Below, one piece after another: positions 45,768 to 57,790 of a stretch of DNA of 64,000 nucleotides. The stretch covers positions 1 through 64,000 of the forward strand of contig JADNRX010000207.1 of assembly GCA_015501595.1 (NCBI GenBank), read 5' to 3'. Below the pieces are notes generated by a model, which had not been told where the DNA came from, made no database searches, and saw only the letters and a list, made by a program, of their open reading frames with translations. Positions within the stretch are counted from its first letter, which is position 1. Each line of letters opens with the position of its first letter. The position numbers and the translations under genes were made by a program. The DNA comes from Hymenopellis radicata. Taxonomy: Eukaryota > Basidiomycota > Agaricomycetes > Agaricales > Physalacriaceae.

Positions 45768-47033
45768 CTAACCCACCATCTCCACCATGGCCACCTCCAA
45801 AACACCTCTATCATTCAACTTCGACATGCCAACTTTCACCGCCTCCACACACCTTCGCTCCTCATCTCCAACATCTTTCATATCCCTCACGGGAATCTCA
45901 AATCGAACCCTCTCGACACCCACCATTTTATCCTCGAGCCGGCGCCACTCACGCTGCGGACAATCGATAATCGCACGAGGGTGCGAGCGGACATGAAACG
46001 TCACGTCGCGCATACGCGACGTCGCCGGAGCATAGCGTTGGAAAAACAACCCCGTGAGTCCGGCTAACACGCTGTGCTCGTTAGCCACGCGATGGAAGTT
46101 GCTAAAGTAGCACTTGATGCGCGGGACGTGAGAGATATCGAGTCCGTTGGTGGCTAAAGAAAAGCCGGTTAGATGACAGATTGAAAATGCCGTACAAACA
46201 CTCACAGGAAGTAAGACCATGAAAGACGACGTCCTCAAGCTCGTCGGCAGCTTCGAGGAGTCGCTGGAGTGACCGCTCTGGTCTCCATGGTCACTCCAAA
46301 ACTGCAATTTCCGGAGTGCAGACAAGTCGACTGTACTGCGCAGTATATCGAGTAAACCGAGCGGGACGTTTTGAATCGCAAGCGTCCTCAGTTTGGATCG
46401 CTTGACACCCTCGTACTCTGGAACCGGCAGCTGCATCGTGAACTGGTCGCTGATGTACACGTTCAACAACCTTAGACTGGTGAGATCCGGGCTGTTGGAT
46501 AATAGCAATGCAAAATCGCTTGGCTGGAGGAAAGACATGTAGACGAGGGTAAGGCTGCGTACGCGAGGGCGGGAAAAGCTAGCGCATAACGACGCGTTCA
46601 TATCACTCGAGCCGTCCCATCGCCTGTCATAATGACGTCCGCTAAGCATCAGCTCCCGGAGGTTAGGGAGCGTGGAAAGGATGCCGGGTATGACATCGCG
46701 GTCCTGGGAAAACCAGCTGGTCCGGCCGCGCGTGAAATTGTATATGGTGAGGGAGTTTACGAGACGTGAGATGGTGGTAGAGCCGAGAAGAGTACGGAAG
46801 GAAAGGGCGGGGTTGTGGGTGCTGCTCTCCTTGGGTTCTAGCGTGACGGCGGAGAAGAGCAGCTTCTGACAGCGGGGATAGAAGGCTCTGCAGACGAGTG
46901 AAGCACTCTTTAGAGCTTCAGCGTCAGAAGCCAGTTCGTCGAGAATGGCATCGATGAGCTCCTGTGGGAGCATGTCCATGACGACCATTGGAGGGGGACG
47001 ATGGCGGTATAAGGCAAGTGTTATAAAGGCCAA
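45768..47033 (-). CDS. F-box protein with a probable internal frameshift
   Basis: F-box at the N-terminus is clear: MLPQELIDAILDEL, ALKSASLVCRAFYPRC. Leucine-rich middle (ILSTLPNLRELMLSG, VRSLTLVYMSFL). The 421-codon frame is open throughout, but around 46262-46205 the better protein is in another frame (LQRLLEAADELEDVVFHGL), after which a normal 50-nt intron (GTGAGTG..TTTAG) leads back to the first frame (NGLDISHVPRIKCYF). So either one base is wrong near 46262 and the intron is spliced, or the intron is retained and read. It ends at 45768. Probable SCF ubiquitin-ligase adaptor. Confidence 0.75.
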   Translation of the reverse strand: MAFITLALYRHRPPPMVVMDMLPQELIDAILDELASDAEALKSASLVCRAFYPRCQKLLFSAVTLEPKESSTHNPALSFRTLLGSTTISRLVNSLTIYNFTRGRTSWFSQDRDVIPGILSTLPNLRELMLSGRHYDRRWDGSSDMNASLCASFSRPRVRSLTLVYMSFLQPSDFALLLSNSPDLTSLRLLNVYISDQFTMQLPVPEYEGVKRSKLRTLAIQNVPLGLLDILRSTVDLSALRKLQFWSDHGDQSGHSSDSSKLPTSLRTSSFMVLLPVSVCTAFSICHLTGFSLATNGLDISHVPRIKCYFSNFHRVANEHSVLAGLTGLFFQRYAPATSRMRDVTFHVRSHPRAIIDCPQREWRRLEDKMVGVERVRFEIPVRDMKDVGDEERRCVEAVKVGMSKLNDRGVLEVAMVEMVG

Positions 47034-47146
47034 TGCGGTGTCTAAAGTCCACCTAAACCCGCGACAGTCTAGGACGTAAAGCGTAGAGGTGAGAGAGCGG
47101 TGTTGGACGTGGGGGTAAAAGTCAGACAGACATCGCGGTCCCTATC

Positions 47147-48030
47147 ATGATTTGGGGTGCATCACATCAGCGTGATTTCATGTGCACGGCATCCAATTTT
47201 ATCGTTTTCAATGGGGCAACAGACAGCTGCCCCAACCACTGCCAGCGGTCTTCGCTGCGAGACGGAGCTGCAGAGGGCGTCAATGAGCAGGGCGATATAC
47301 GCGGCAATAATGGGACGTACCATCCGTAATCGGCCGACTAAAACCTACACCCAGCAACGCCAGAAAAAAGAGTCCAACCGACGCTCAATCATCGCCTATC
47401 TCACCCAGGACAGCGGTGCGGTATACAGCGCAAATAATGGTCTGATCCGGACGCGTCTTGTCCGCGTCGGAGACTCGGAGTGGATAGGTGACGATACAGC
47501 GGATCTGTTCCGCCATATGCAAACATGGCCATGGTGAGAGCGAGGTTAGCTTGTTCGTGATATGTGCTGGTTGACGGTCAACGTAGTCACTGGGTCGCCG
47601 GAAACCACTCACAACTGCTCATCGCCAGCGCGGTCTTTGCGCTTGTGCGAATGTTCGCGTCCTACGCGCTTTGGGCCTGCTCGTCGTGGACAGCGATGGG
47701 CACGATGACGGGATTCATCGCGATGATGGTGGCAAGAAAGTGGAGCGTAATACAAATTACCTGCCACGCGTACCCACCTTCCTTCCGTCTCGGACCGTTC
47801 CTATGCTAGCTTCTTTCCCTCGCAGCGCTTCGACGAGCTCTGTTGTGGGTACATGAGAGTAAACAAGAAAGGGTCCTACTCGGAAATTGCCGCCTTGGAT
47901 CGTCCTACCAGCTGAACGACAGCTCTGACTCTCATGGTGAACATATCCCGCCCACTTCATCCTTCCTGACCTTTACACCAGGCCGATTACCTTCTGAATT
48001 GGATCTCTCTGAATGTCTAAACTGTCGCAC
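47147..48030 (+). pseudogene. Broken reading frames of an unknown gene
   Basis: Coding-like pieces in the + direction: SIIAYLTQDSGAVYSANNG to 47537; then ERNTNYLPRVPTFLPSRTVP and, one frame over, RFDELCCGYMRVNKKGSY. They do not join into one frame by splicing that I can see. Probably a decayed gene of an unnamed basidiomycete family. Confidence 0.3.
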
Positions 48031-48365
48031 AGTTCTGGTCTGACCAGTTCCTCACTGAATCCTCACGGATTTTACTACCGTGCGCCTCTGCTCTACATAC
48101 TATTGGTCTTTGAGGACAAAGATAACAGGCTCGAACTCCCCCTCTCAAGGTCAAGGAACATATCAAACGCAAAGGCTAAGAACACTCGTGGCGTTTCTGA
48201 CGACTCATTGCAGGAAAACGTGCATCGGACTAGAGCGGGGCTCCGACCTCATTCGGAATCTCCTATAGCGAAAGGCTCTTCGGAAAGAAATGGAGCAGGA
48301 GCTGACCCACATTACCATCCCGGACGCACTGCAGTCACGCCTCCATTCTCTTTCCTCTGTTTCCG

Positions 48366-48456
48366 GCTGTCTCTTTCGATAGATCATGGGCATGATTCTC
48401 TTTAGTTCTCGTTGTTCGTTGTTCTGATACTTATGTTATAAACGTCTCAATTAGAC
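48366..48456 (+). repeat. Dispersed repeat, copy C (inverted)
   Basis: Inverse of 43511-43600 at high identity (GATACTTATGTTATAAACGT and TAGTTCTCGTTGTTCGTTGT). Copies A and C flank the F-box gene in inverted orientation. Confidence 0.65.
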
Positions 48457-49832
48457 TATGTCCTTGAATCTGAACGGCCATCTCTCCGACAAAATGCGGC
48501 TCCCAATGGAATTCAGCTTCCACGCTTCGAACGCTGCTATCCTGCCATGATAAAATTCCCACGCCTACTGCGCTTCGTTAGCTGTTCGCTTGCGCCACAT
48601 TTCCTTTCCCAGTTTCTCCAGCTACCCGTCCTGGCGCAACTCAAAAAACTCGGCTACGCCTTCCCATTGCATTTTTTTCTCGGCCAATTGACCAAAGCGA
48701 TCGTGCTATTTCGGTGTTCCGCGCCAGCTCTTATAGAATGCCAAGAAGGCATGCACAAGGTCACCACGTTTACTTAACAGGGGAATCTTATTCACGCCTA
48801 CAATGCAGTTTGTTTGTGGAGCTCAGTGGGCCACCAGCAAAGCGATCTAAACCCGTGCTTACTATCGTACCACTGCCGAATCTACGTCCCCGCGGGATAG
48901 TTCGTTCAGGGCCATGCGTCGCGTATGTGCGACGCGACGTTCCATTTCAGGTTGCAATCCGGATTATCCACAGCGCGTGCGCCAGCTCCCCTAGTTATCC
49001 TTTTGACCATCAGCTTGGAGACGACCTCAACGGCTGCTAAACATTGTCGCCATCTATTTTCAACACGGTCACTGTCCATTTGTCTCCTGTTTTCACTAGA
49101 AATAGCGTGTATTAATCCATTTCAGCTGTCATTCTGTGGCTCGCGCTCGCGCATATACCCCGCCGCCCTAACCCCCACTGGGATGCACCGGGGATGCACC
49201 AAACTCTCATTCGACACATTCTTCAATCGGTGCCACGCAGAATCGATGCGCTCCCCATACATAACAAGCAGTGGTGTTTCTACATCCTACGAACTCACAA
49301 GAGAGGGCTGGGACCGTGCCAGCTGGAGATGGTTTGTGTGACAGTTGGGCTGGCCTGCGGGCTTACGACCCGCATGGACTGGGCCAGGTGTAATTTCCGA
49401 CTTTTAAGGTGGTCGCGCGCCAAGGGCACCACAAAAGTGCCGTGGCAGAGGACGTGCTACCGTGCACGCAGCCGTAGCCGTGCAGAAGAACTTCATCCTT
49501 CCTACCCAAATAGCATACGATGTCGGGTGGCGCGGTTGAAAAAGAAGGCATGAGGGTAATCATCGTAAGCACGAAAGTTCCTATTACGCAACAACTTGAA
49601 CTTCGTGTCAGGTTTACGAACTACAGTAGCATATACAGGACGAATCATACAAGACCGGGTTCTGGATCTACCAAGACGGTGTGCTGGCCAAAGTTGGCAT
49701 CGTAAGTATCACTGTTCTTAGGTTACTGTTTCGTCAACCACACGACGCAGATTGACATCTCCGTTTGTATCGAGTTTGGTCGGTAGAGTGGATCGAGCCG
49801 CCAGGATACTGGGATCATTAGTAGGCGCCAGG
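48457..49832. other. No gene seen
   Basis: Between repeat copy C and the end of the kinase gene at 49833. Many short frames, none supported. Confidence 0.3.
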
Positions 49833-52191
49833 TCATGTGTAGGAAAGAACGAACCCCTCTTCCGCAGTGGCGGCTATCATCGCGAGATACGCCACAAGAT
49901 ACGGGTCATTCAATCCCTCGAGAGTCTTGAGAATGTCGGTCGCTGACGGCCTTTCTTGTGGCGAATGTGTCAGGCATGGGAGAACAATCGTATTCCACAG
50001 ATTGGGCGGAAGAACCTGTGGTTCAGGTTGTTCCGGAAGGATCCCTTCGAAAAGATGATAAGTGACGGCCGCATCGGGCACATCCGGATAGGGCGGCTTT
50101 TCGGTGTATATCTAACCACATTTCAGCTACCTGAAAGAGCCATAACCTTAATGGACACTGACCTCAATAACGGTACATCCAAACGAGTATATGTCCGCGA
50201 AACAGAGGAGTTGATCGTCATAATCGGGTTTCGACAACTCTGGAGCTGTCCAGCGAGCATTTCCGGCCACGCGGTCGGCTGTCGCTGGTTTCTGTGTCTC
50301 GGCGACGATACTGATGCCAAAATCCGCCAAATAGCAGCGATTTTGAGGCCCCGGACCGACTAGGATGTTGGGCTAACGAGAATGTCACTCTCTTCGTTTG
50401 GAAGTGTCTCATATGAATTACTTACACCTCGGATATCTTTGTGTATAACGCGAGGGTCAAGCCCATGCAAGTACTCTATGCCCGAAGCGATATCCCAGAT
50501 CTGTGTACGGTTAGTCGAAACGGTTATCAGCACAACACACTCACCATTCCGATGCGATTATGGTCCGGGTGCTTTGCCAAGAAGTAACGGATGTTGCCAT
50601 CCTCCATCCACGGTGAGATTAAACAAAGGCTAGGGTGGTCCATGACTTCTGTGCTTACACCGTAGAAAGGGAGAATGTTGTCGTGGCGAAGCTGGCGCCA
50701 TATGAAGGCTTCTTGAGTGAACGCCTGGAGGAATATTCAGTACTTAGAAGGCAAAAGATGGAAGCTGTCCCGACTTTGATTGCATCGTTGAATTCCTTCG
50801 ACGATCTCCGGATTCGTAATCGCTTCAGGCAGACACGGCAGCTACGATCCTGAATAACAATCGTAGCGCGGCTGATGTCCTACAGGCTTGATGAGTTACA
50901 TGACGGAAATCGGGTTCCCGCGATGTCTCACCGAGAAAGTACCACCAGGTTGAAACTGTTCGCGATCCTTAATTTCGGATTTACTGTAGTACAACTGCGA
51001 CGGAAGGATCTCGTATTTCTTGCTGAGAGCACGAAGGCATTTCACGTATTTCTTCTGATGCTCGGGGTCCGTCGACGGGAGTTCATCTCGGACCTTCAGG
51101 AGTGCTCGAGTCAGTGCGGAGAATGTCCAAAAGAGAACGGTTCCATACTGATTGCAAGTGATCCAAAAGTTTATGCGCAATCTTGAATGGTACACCTCCA
51201 ACACCTCTCCACGGCGTTGCCTGTTTCATGATATTCGGGATTTTGTCGTAATCGCATTCGGCGGTGAGCTGGGCCCAGTCTCTAGCAGTCGCGTCTACCT
51301 ATGGCGCACGTTTGTTTGGTATCTCAGAGGCGAAAGCTTGTACAACGGCTTACCAGAAACGTCTCCAGTGCTTTTTTGATCGCTTGAAGAGACTTGATCA
51401 AGTCGCTCACGGCCTTGGGATCCTCCGGGAGTTCTGCAGGACATTCTCGTTCACGAGTCCCCGCCATTTTGCCGCCGTACGATATGGGTGGGGCAGAATT
51501 ATCAGTGTTTTTGAGATCATCGGTGAACTCAGCTCGAAATTGTGAACGACAGATCTCCATGATTGCAACGGCTTCACAATTCAGCGAACTAAGACATGAT
51601 CAGCAACCTCGCCAATGTACAGGGGGTGAGCAGCTCCTACGCAGCCCAGGGATCGATCCATGCCTGTTCCAGCAGACAGCCGTGGATACGCAACCTTGCG
51701 GCGACATTCGATGCTAGTTCATCTATCCCACGAATCATGTTCGCCGTCGTGTCGCATTTTGCAGAATTTCCCTGTGATCAAGTATTTCATCTCGGGCAGA
51801 AAACAAGAGCAAGAGGCTCACCTCAAATAACTTCGTTAACCTGTTGATTGCAGCGACGACTCCGATGAAGGACGCCCAACGATCGGAGTTTTCTTGATCT
51901 TCAAGCACTCTTAAGAGCTCGGGTAAGCCTTTCAGAGAAATTCGAGTATCTGCATTGGCCGGTGTACACAGTAAGCAACGCCGCAATATGCACAGAAAGG
52001 TCGTGTACTTACGATGTGTGTTCGTCGAGGTTATTACACTGAAGCAGAACTTGTAACAGCGGCGAAAAAGAATCATTAGCAATAAGAGCGGCGGGAAGCC
52101 GGGCATGTTGTGAGAGGCTCTCCTTGAGTTTCTGGTGTCCATTTTCGAACGGTATATATATTGCAGTGATGAACACGGCACCAAGACCCAA
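49833..52191 (-). CDS. TKL-type kinase with an N-terminal helical extension
   Basis: C-terminal kinase, minus strand: module ATPWRGVGGVPFKIAHKLL then LQS, second module VKCLRALSKKYEILPSQLYY..GGTFS, VCLKRLRI (lysine), AFTQEAFIWRQLRHDNILPF, CLISPWMEDGNI, VIHKDIRG, NILVGPG, ADFGIS, RWTAPEL, DIYSFGCT, LPPNLWNTIVLPCL, ending at 49833. HKD and DFG are intact. Upstream lie extra exons not seen in the other copies: LKESLSQHARLPAALI, FSPLLQVLLQ, LKGLPELLRVLEDQENSD, VVAAINRLTKLFE and a linker near 51400-51560 (LIKSLQAIKKALETFL), together a mostly helical region. Its layout recalls helical bundles before some TKL kinases; that is inference. The 5' end may extend to about 52626. Confidence 0.75.
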
Positions 52192-52842
52192 ATTCAGAAC
52201 CTACCGTACGACATTCCGCATCCACATAGGCGCTTGTTTCAGGAGCCACATTCTACTTTGCCATCTGGAGTAGTAACCCCCGCCGCATCGAGATTTCAGG
52301 TATTACGGAGGTAATCGATAAAGTGACTCAGTCAGTAATCGGTGCTTTGTAGTACCCACAGCGCATAGCAGACGAAGAAAGCAACCACGTCCGAGTCCAG
52401 CAAGCGAACACGAGAAGGAGTTCCGGCTTGAATACTTAGTGTGATGACCAAGTTGAGAAAGCCAGGCTCGACATTTCATGATGTGACTGTATGCGTTCAG
52501 CTGGGCTGCAAGGGTAGTGAGGCGACGCCCAGAATAAATCGCCGAAGAGGACGACTGTTCAACTAGACGAAAGGAGATGCTTTTGCGCCTCGTTCCTCGG
52601 AAGAAGTGACAGAACTCTGACCCCAAAAAGACCTAGTGGTAGCTGCGAGCAGCATGCTATCGTCGTGCCTGCAATAGAATTAGCTAAGTAGACGCCTGGT
52701 AAACGTTATGATGGCTACCGGGCTGTCCACCGCGTACACAGAAATCTTACCTGAACATTTCGTCAAGTGTACTTACGTTTGTGTTGGTGTTTCGGGAGCG
52801 AGAAGGAGTGAATTGGCGAATGGAAGAATTGCGCAAGTGGAT

Positions 52843-53124
52843 TCAGATATATTTGTATCTGTTTTGTCGAGGTGCCGCAGGTGATTGCCGAGAAAATTCG
52901 AACGTGATGCGGCTGTGCACTAGAAGGGCGGAAAAGAAGCTCAGAGGTACAATGAGAGTGGCCACTATAGCACAATCATTGAGAAACACGAGGATACGAG
53001 ACCGGAAAAGGCAACATTTTAGGCTTTTCATTCCTACCATCATCTCAAAAGTCAATCCGCCGATGCCGACAAGAACGGCTATTTGTACTGGCCCTTGTGG
53101 TCTCTCCGGGCGCTTGCGGTTCAA
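52843..53124 (-). CDS. Possible two-segment membrane protein or exon
   Basis: 93 codons with two hydrophobic segments (VQIAVLVGIGGLTFEMMVG and ILVFLNDCAIVATLIVPLSF). The frame starts with TTG, so a real start or upstream exon is missing. It may be a lost 5' exon of the neighbouring minus-strand kinase gene or chance. Confidence 0.2.
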   Translation of the reverse strand: MNRKRPERPQGPVQIAVLVGIGGLTFEMMVGMKSLKCCLFRSRILVFLNDCAIVATLIVPLSFFSALLVHSRITFEFSRQSPAAPRQNRYKYI

Positions 53125-53366
53125 TATGGCTTCTTTTGTACTTCATCGCTGTTCTGACGTATACCCAGCAACAATATTCTGGAAAATTTCACTCCGGGAC
53201 CATTCAAATCTATACATAGAATGACAGGTGGCACCGGGCTAGCATCATGTTATCTGTCAGGCACTTCACCTGTGTCACTCCCATCGTACGTCGAGTTTCG
53301 CTGGTCATATCAGCTCGGTGCTCAGTTTCGACGAATCCTCACTATTCCTTTGTTGCAACAGAGGAG

Positions 53367-54989
53367 ATGACTCTTTCACCTTTAGATGTGCATGCGGGCG
53401 TTTCACATGGACTAGACAATGCGGCACCCGATGCCGGGTTACTGGAACGTACCGCCTGGGCGCAGCTGGGTCCGCACGATTTGGAGGCGATTCGCAGCAT
53501 TGTCAAGAATGAGACTCTATGGAGAGGCATTGAGTGTGTCCCAGAGGTTTACGCTGGTCCAGTCATGGACGAGTTGCAAGCAGTAAAGTTACCGTTCATT
53601 CGTCCTCTGCATTCTAACTGGCTCCAAGGGCCTTGACGATATCCGTTCGGACGATGACGAATCTCGCCAAAAGTACATCAAATGCCTTCGTAGGCTCAGC
53701 AAAAAATACGGGATCGTACCATCGCAACTTTACATCCCGCGGTCCTGCATCGAGGAGTACGACGAGTTTCGGCCAGGTGGTGCATTCTCAGTAAGTACAT
53801 TGTGTTGGTGAATTTAAGACGGATGCTGAGAACGAAAGCAGGATGTTAGTATGGGTCGCCTGCGAGGAGTCGCCCCTCCAGTCTGCTTGAAGCGCCTGCG
53901 AGTTTATAAGGACGTCGATAAAGTCAAAAAGGTATGACCGCTTCGCTCAATAGTCCCCGAATGACTGGGTTCCTCTTAGGCGCTTTGCGAAGAAGCCCTC
54001 CTTTGGAGGCAACTTCGGCATGACAATGTCCTTCCTTTCTATGGCATGATTGAGGACGTTACAGACTATCCGAGTCTGTGTTTGATCTCACCGTGGATGG
54101 AGCAAGGAAATATTAACGAATTCCTCGAGAATAACCCCCACCATGATCGCCGTGGAATGGTGAGTTGGCGCATTTGAGCGATCGTGTCGAGGATGACAGA
54201 ATACAGTGCTGGGATATAACCGCTGGTTTGCAATACCTACATGGCCTAGACCCCTGCATTATACATAAGGATATTCGGGGTGTAAGTTAACCGTTAACTT
54301 ACGATCCGACTCGTGCTAAAATACTGCAGGCCAATATCCTCGTTGGTCCCGGGCCTGAGAATCGTTGCTTTCTAACGGATTTTGGCCTGAGGATCATCAC
54401 TGAGACTCAGATGGTGGGCACAACCACCCGAAGTGGAGGGAGCGTTCGGTGGTTGCCGCTAGAACTAATAGGGGCGGCGGAACTCGACAGCCGCTTTTTG
54501 TGCCATGTGGACATCTATGCACTAGGCTGTACATTTGTCGAGGTTGGTCGCAGTGCTCCCATTATGCTGATACTGAAGATCGTACAGATTTACACTGGAA
54601 GCCCTCCGTACTCAGACTTGGAAACGGATAGCGCGGTTGTCAGCTGCATTGCACAAGGGATGTATCCTCCGCAACCCTGTTCACAACTTTTGCCGCCCAA
54701 CCTCTGGCAGACAGTTGTTATGCCCTGTCTAGCCCCGTCTCCAAAAGATCGACCGTCAGCGAAGGATATTCTGGAACGATTCCGCACGTTATACTCAACG
54801 TATCTCAGTCAGTACCTCAAAGGCAGAGGGCATCCGGATCCGTATTTGGCGGTCGGTTTTCCGCCTCTCCTTCCCCGGGCTTGTCTGTCGTTCCCATCTC
54901 AGATTACACCGACTCGCGGTGCTATACGCAACGGTACCTTACCGGACACAGGTTCGTTTGTCCTATTCTTGATGTCTTTCGACTACTGA
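53367..54989 (+). CDS. TKL-type kinase of the APWRGIE cluster
   Basis: Exon 1 from ATG 53367 carries the module ETLWRGIECVP..VMDELQ. Then, after a short intron, IKCLRRLSKKYGIVPSQLYI..GGAFS; VSMGRLRGVAPPVCLKRLRV (lysine); CEEALLWRQLRHDNVLPFYG; CLISPWMEQGNINEFL; WDITAGLQYLHGLDPCIIH-KDIRG; NILVGPG; TDFGLRI; RWLPLEL; DIYALGCTFVE; IYTGSPPYSD; LPPNLWQTVVMPCLAPSPKD. All introns are 45-51 nt. Key Lys, HKD and DFG are present, so activity is plausible. The P loop lacks the usual GxGxxG, as in all copies here. An upstream ATG at 53247 in frame is possible. The C-terminal 40 residues after the kinase are not conserved. Confidence 0.8.
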
Positions 54990-55559
54990 TGTTGGATCTC
55001 TAGCCTAAAAGACATTTCCTTGGTGTACGGTCGGTCACCGGTTAGTTACTCTTTACATCTGTGTCGCATCTTTCCTGAGCCCCTCCCCGAGAAGCTTCAT
55101 GGCATGTCACCTTGCAATATCTTAGGCCTTGTTCGGTAACCTAGAGAGATTCTACAGACATCCGTAAGTTAAATAGACAAAGAATGCATTTATTGCGACA
55201 GCTACGGTAGAGTACAATGCAGGTACACAATGAAATAGTAGGTGAAAGCTAAACAAAATGATTGAGAGAGGCATGCAGATGGCAACCGGGATGGACAGAA
55301 AGAAGCGCTTCGTAGGGGCCTACACATGGTCTATGTCCATCATGCTAACGTCGTCCAGGCAGACATCCCACGTCTATCCTTGTCTGCGTCCTCGCACACA
55401 TTGGTGGATTCCTTGCCTCTGGATGTTCGGTGTCTCCTCGCCCGTGTCAGCCCCCAACTATGTTGTCGTCACACCTGGTCCAGTTGACGGACGTCCCGTC
55501 GCCGTCGCCGTCGCCGTTAGCATCTTCGTTGTTCACACGCCAACAACAAGCGCCCCGGT
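54990..55559. other. Tail-to-tail intergenic region
   Basis: Between two convergent kinase genes. The 55480-55560 part is the former 3' coding part of the minus-strand kinase, now beyond its stop, with GCCGTC repeats. Confidence 0.35.
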
Positions 55560-56865
55560 TCAAAGATCTGGTCGCAGGATATGCGGTGCGGGCTGCGAAG
55601 GAACCTTTCTTAATGCTAGTCGGTTGATCACCGCTGCATCGTTGCGCAAGTCCGAGTAAGGTGGCCGACCTGTGTAGATCTAGAGAGCTTCAGACGATAG
55701 AAACAATAAACATAGTAGGTGGTTACACACCTCGATGATGGCACAACAAAAGGAGTACACGTCCACCTCTCGAAGAAGGCTCGGGTCGAATTCCGAATCG
55801 AGTACCATTTCTGGAGGAAGCCATCGGATATTTCCACGGTTACGCGACGAAGAGCCTGGCATTTGGGTTTCCTCAAGAACAAGGCTTATGCCAAAGTCGG
55901 CGAGATAGCAGTGAAGATCGTTTCCGACAAGAATATTTGCCTAGAGAGAACGCTCGTTAACGGCGATCAACCAACTGTGCAATATAACTCGACTCACGCC
56001 TCGGATGTCTTTGTGGATTATGCACGGATCCAGACTATGCAAGTACTGCATTCCCGCAGCAACGTCCCACACCTACGGAAGTCATTAGTATCCACGATAA
56101 ACAGTGAAGCGAGAGAAGCGTACACATCCTAGTCGATTATGGAGGGGGTTCTTCTCCAGAAAGGTCATGATGTTCCCGTTCTCCATCCACGGGGAGATCA
56201 AGCACAGGCGCCACGGTACGAATTGGGTCACACCCAGAAACGGGAGAATGCTGTCATGCCGGACTTGCCTCCATATTAGGGCTTCTTGACAAAACGACTA
56301 GACATCGTTGTGAGTCTCCGAATGAGCAGCATCGTTGTGCTAACCTTTATAACCCGTTCCGCACGTAGCTTTCCCTGCGTATGAGTTCGCAGAACCTTCA
56401 AACAAACTGCGCCGTATTCTCGGAGTGTGCCACGATAAATATCCTTGAATCCTCATCAACTCTGACTCTCCCTAACAAACTGTACTCACCGAGAATGCAC
56501 CGCCAGAGTAGCTCACATCGTCGTATATCACGAGAGACGACAACGGGATGTAGAACTGGGAAGGCAGAGCATCGTATCGCTTGCTTAACGCACGCAAACA
56601 TTTTATGCACGTCCTCCGATATTCATGGTCTGCTGACGGCATGAGGTCCAGCTCCTACCGCGGCATCAGAAGACAGAATAAGAATATGTGCGTAAATACG
56701 CACCGACTGCAGCTCGTCCATCACCGCATATACAAGGTTCTGCGATACGTTTTCGATGCCTCGCCACGGAGTGGCTAGCTCTAGGATGGCTTTGATTGCT
56801 TGGGGGTCGTCAGATCTGAGCTGAGCCCATCGCTGCGAGGCGTTCATAGACGCTGGCTCTGGCAT
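55560..56865 (-). CDS. TKL-type kinase of the APWRGIE cluster, C-terminally truncated
   Basis: Start 56865 (MPEPASMNASQRW; an in-frame ATG at 56952 adds a hydrophobic lead). Module LATPWRGIENV..VMDELQS, then IKCLRALSKRYDALPSQFYI..GGAFS, DIYRGTLREYGAVCLKVL (lysine), CQEALIWRQVRHDSILPF, CLISPWMENGNI, IIHKDIRG, NILVGNDLHCYLADFGIS, RWLPPEM, VDVYSFCC. After IYTGRPPYSDLRND and HILRPDL the frame meets TGA 55562-55560 where the paralogues read LW, so the last ~60 residues of the C-lobe are missing. A one-base deletion in TTTGG explains it. Probably inactive or on the way to being a pseudogene. Confidence 0.7.
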
Positions 56866-57484
56866 TGAGAGTACGATGGAACGAATAGAAACTGATTGTA
56901 TATGCCAGGCCTGCCCGCGGAATGATAGGATGATGAGAACAGCAATTGGCACGGTATTGGAGCGTACGTACCGGTCTTAGTATAGATTTAATAGCAGAAG
57001 CTCAAGAAGCGCCAGACACAGCATGGCGGAAGATTGAGTGGAACCGAGCGTCTATTTGAGGTACCTCCCCACATCTCCTTGCCTCGAGTCTGGGCATATC
57101 GTCGTCAAAGGTTGTGCCGTCCTCGACTTGGATCCTGGCTGAGTACGTCCCAATGGGAACCCGCAATTATGAGAATGAGAAGTTGTGATATCCGCCTCCG
57201 CCAAACAAGTGACTAAGGACAAAGCGCCTCGACGGACCCAATAAGGTAAAGTAATCACGGTTCTATCTCGTCCGTTTAATCACCGCATCCCGCCTCTCTT
57301 TCTGATACAATCCGAAAATCCTTGAAGCCAGCCTTATGCTCTCGTTTGGTGGATCACGTGGTTCATTTCCCACGACGTATAGAGCCGGCCGAACTCGGCG
57401 CAATTCGGGTTTCCGCGCTACTCGCGTGCTACTCGAGTAGATTGCCTATATGTCCCGCCATATTGTCTCAATCCATGAACAAGG

Positions 57485-57790
57485 TGTTGACTGTACTGTC
57501 CTCCCATGCTATAGCCCCTGTCCTGCGTCTTTTCCCCGCCCGATATCCCCACCAACATCCTCAATCTTGTCAAACAGCCTCTTGAGCGCTTTGGCCACGC
57601 TAGGATGCACACCACTGGTCACCACGCGTGTGTCCAGTCACGCGCTGCAGAGCACCACTGCCGTTGACGGTTTGAACGCCACTTGCGAATCTCGCGCCTC
57701 GGGGTTGAAAAAGTCCAACAAACTCCACATGGCTGCTCGCGCACGGACCACTTCGATTGATGGATCAAGTCCAGATTCCTTTATATGCTA
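57485..57790 (-). pseudogene. Fragment of an unknown gene
   Basis: Minus-strand reading KESGLDPSIEVVRARAAMWS, LLDFFNPEARDSQVAFKPS, then a TGA, and HPSVAKALKRLFDKIEDVGG in another frame. It looks like a real but broken protein; family not recognised. The rest of 56953-59396 has no supported gene. Confidence 0.3.
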
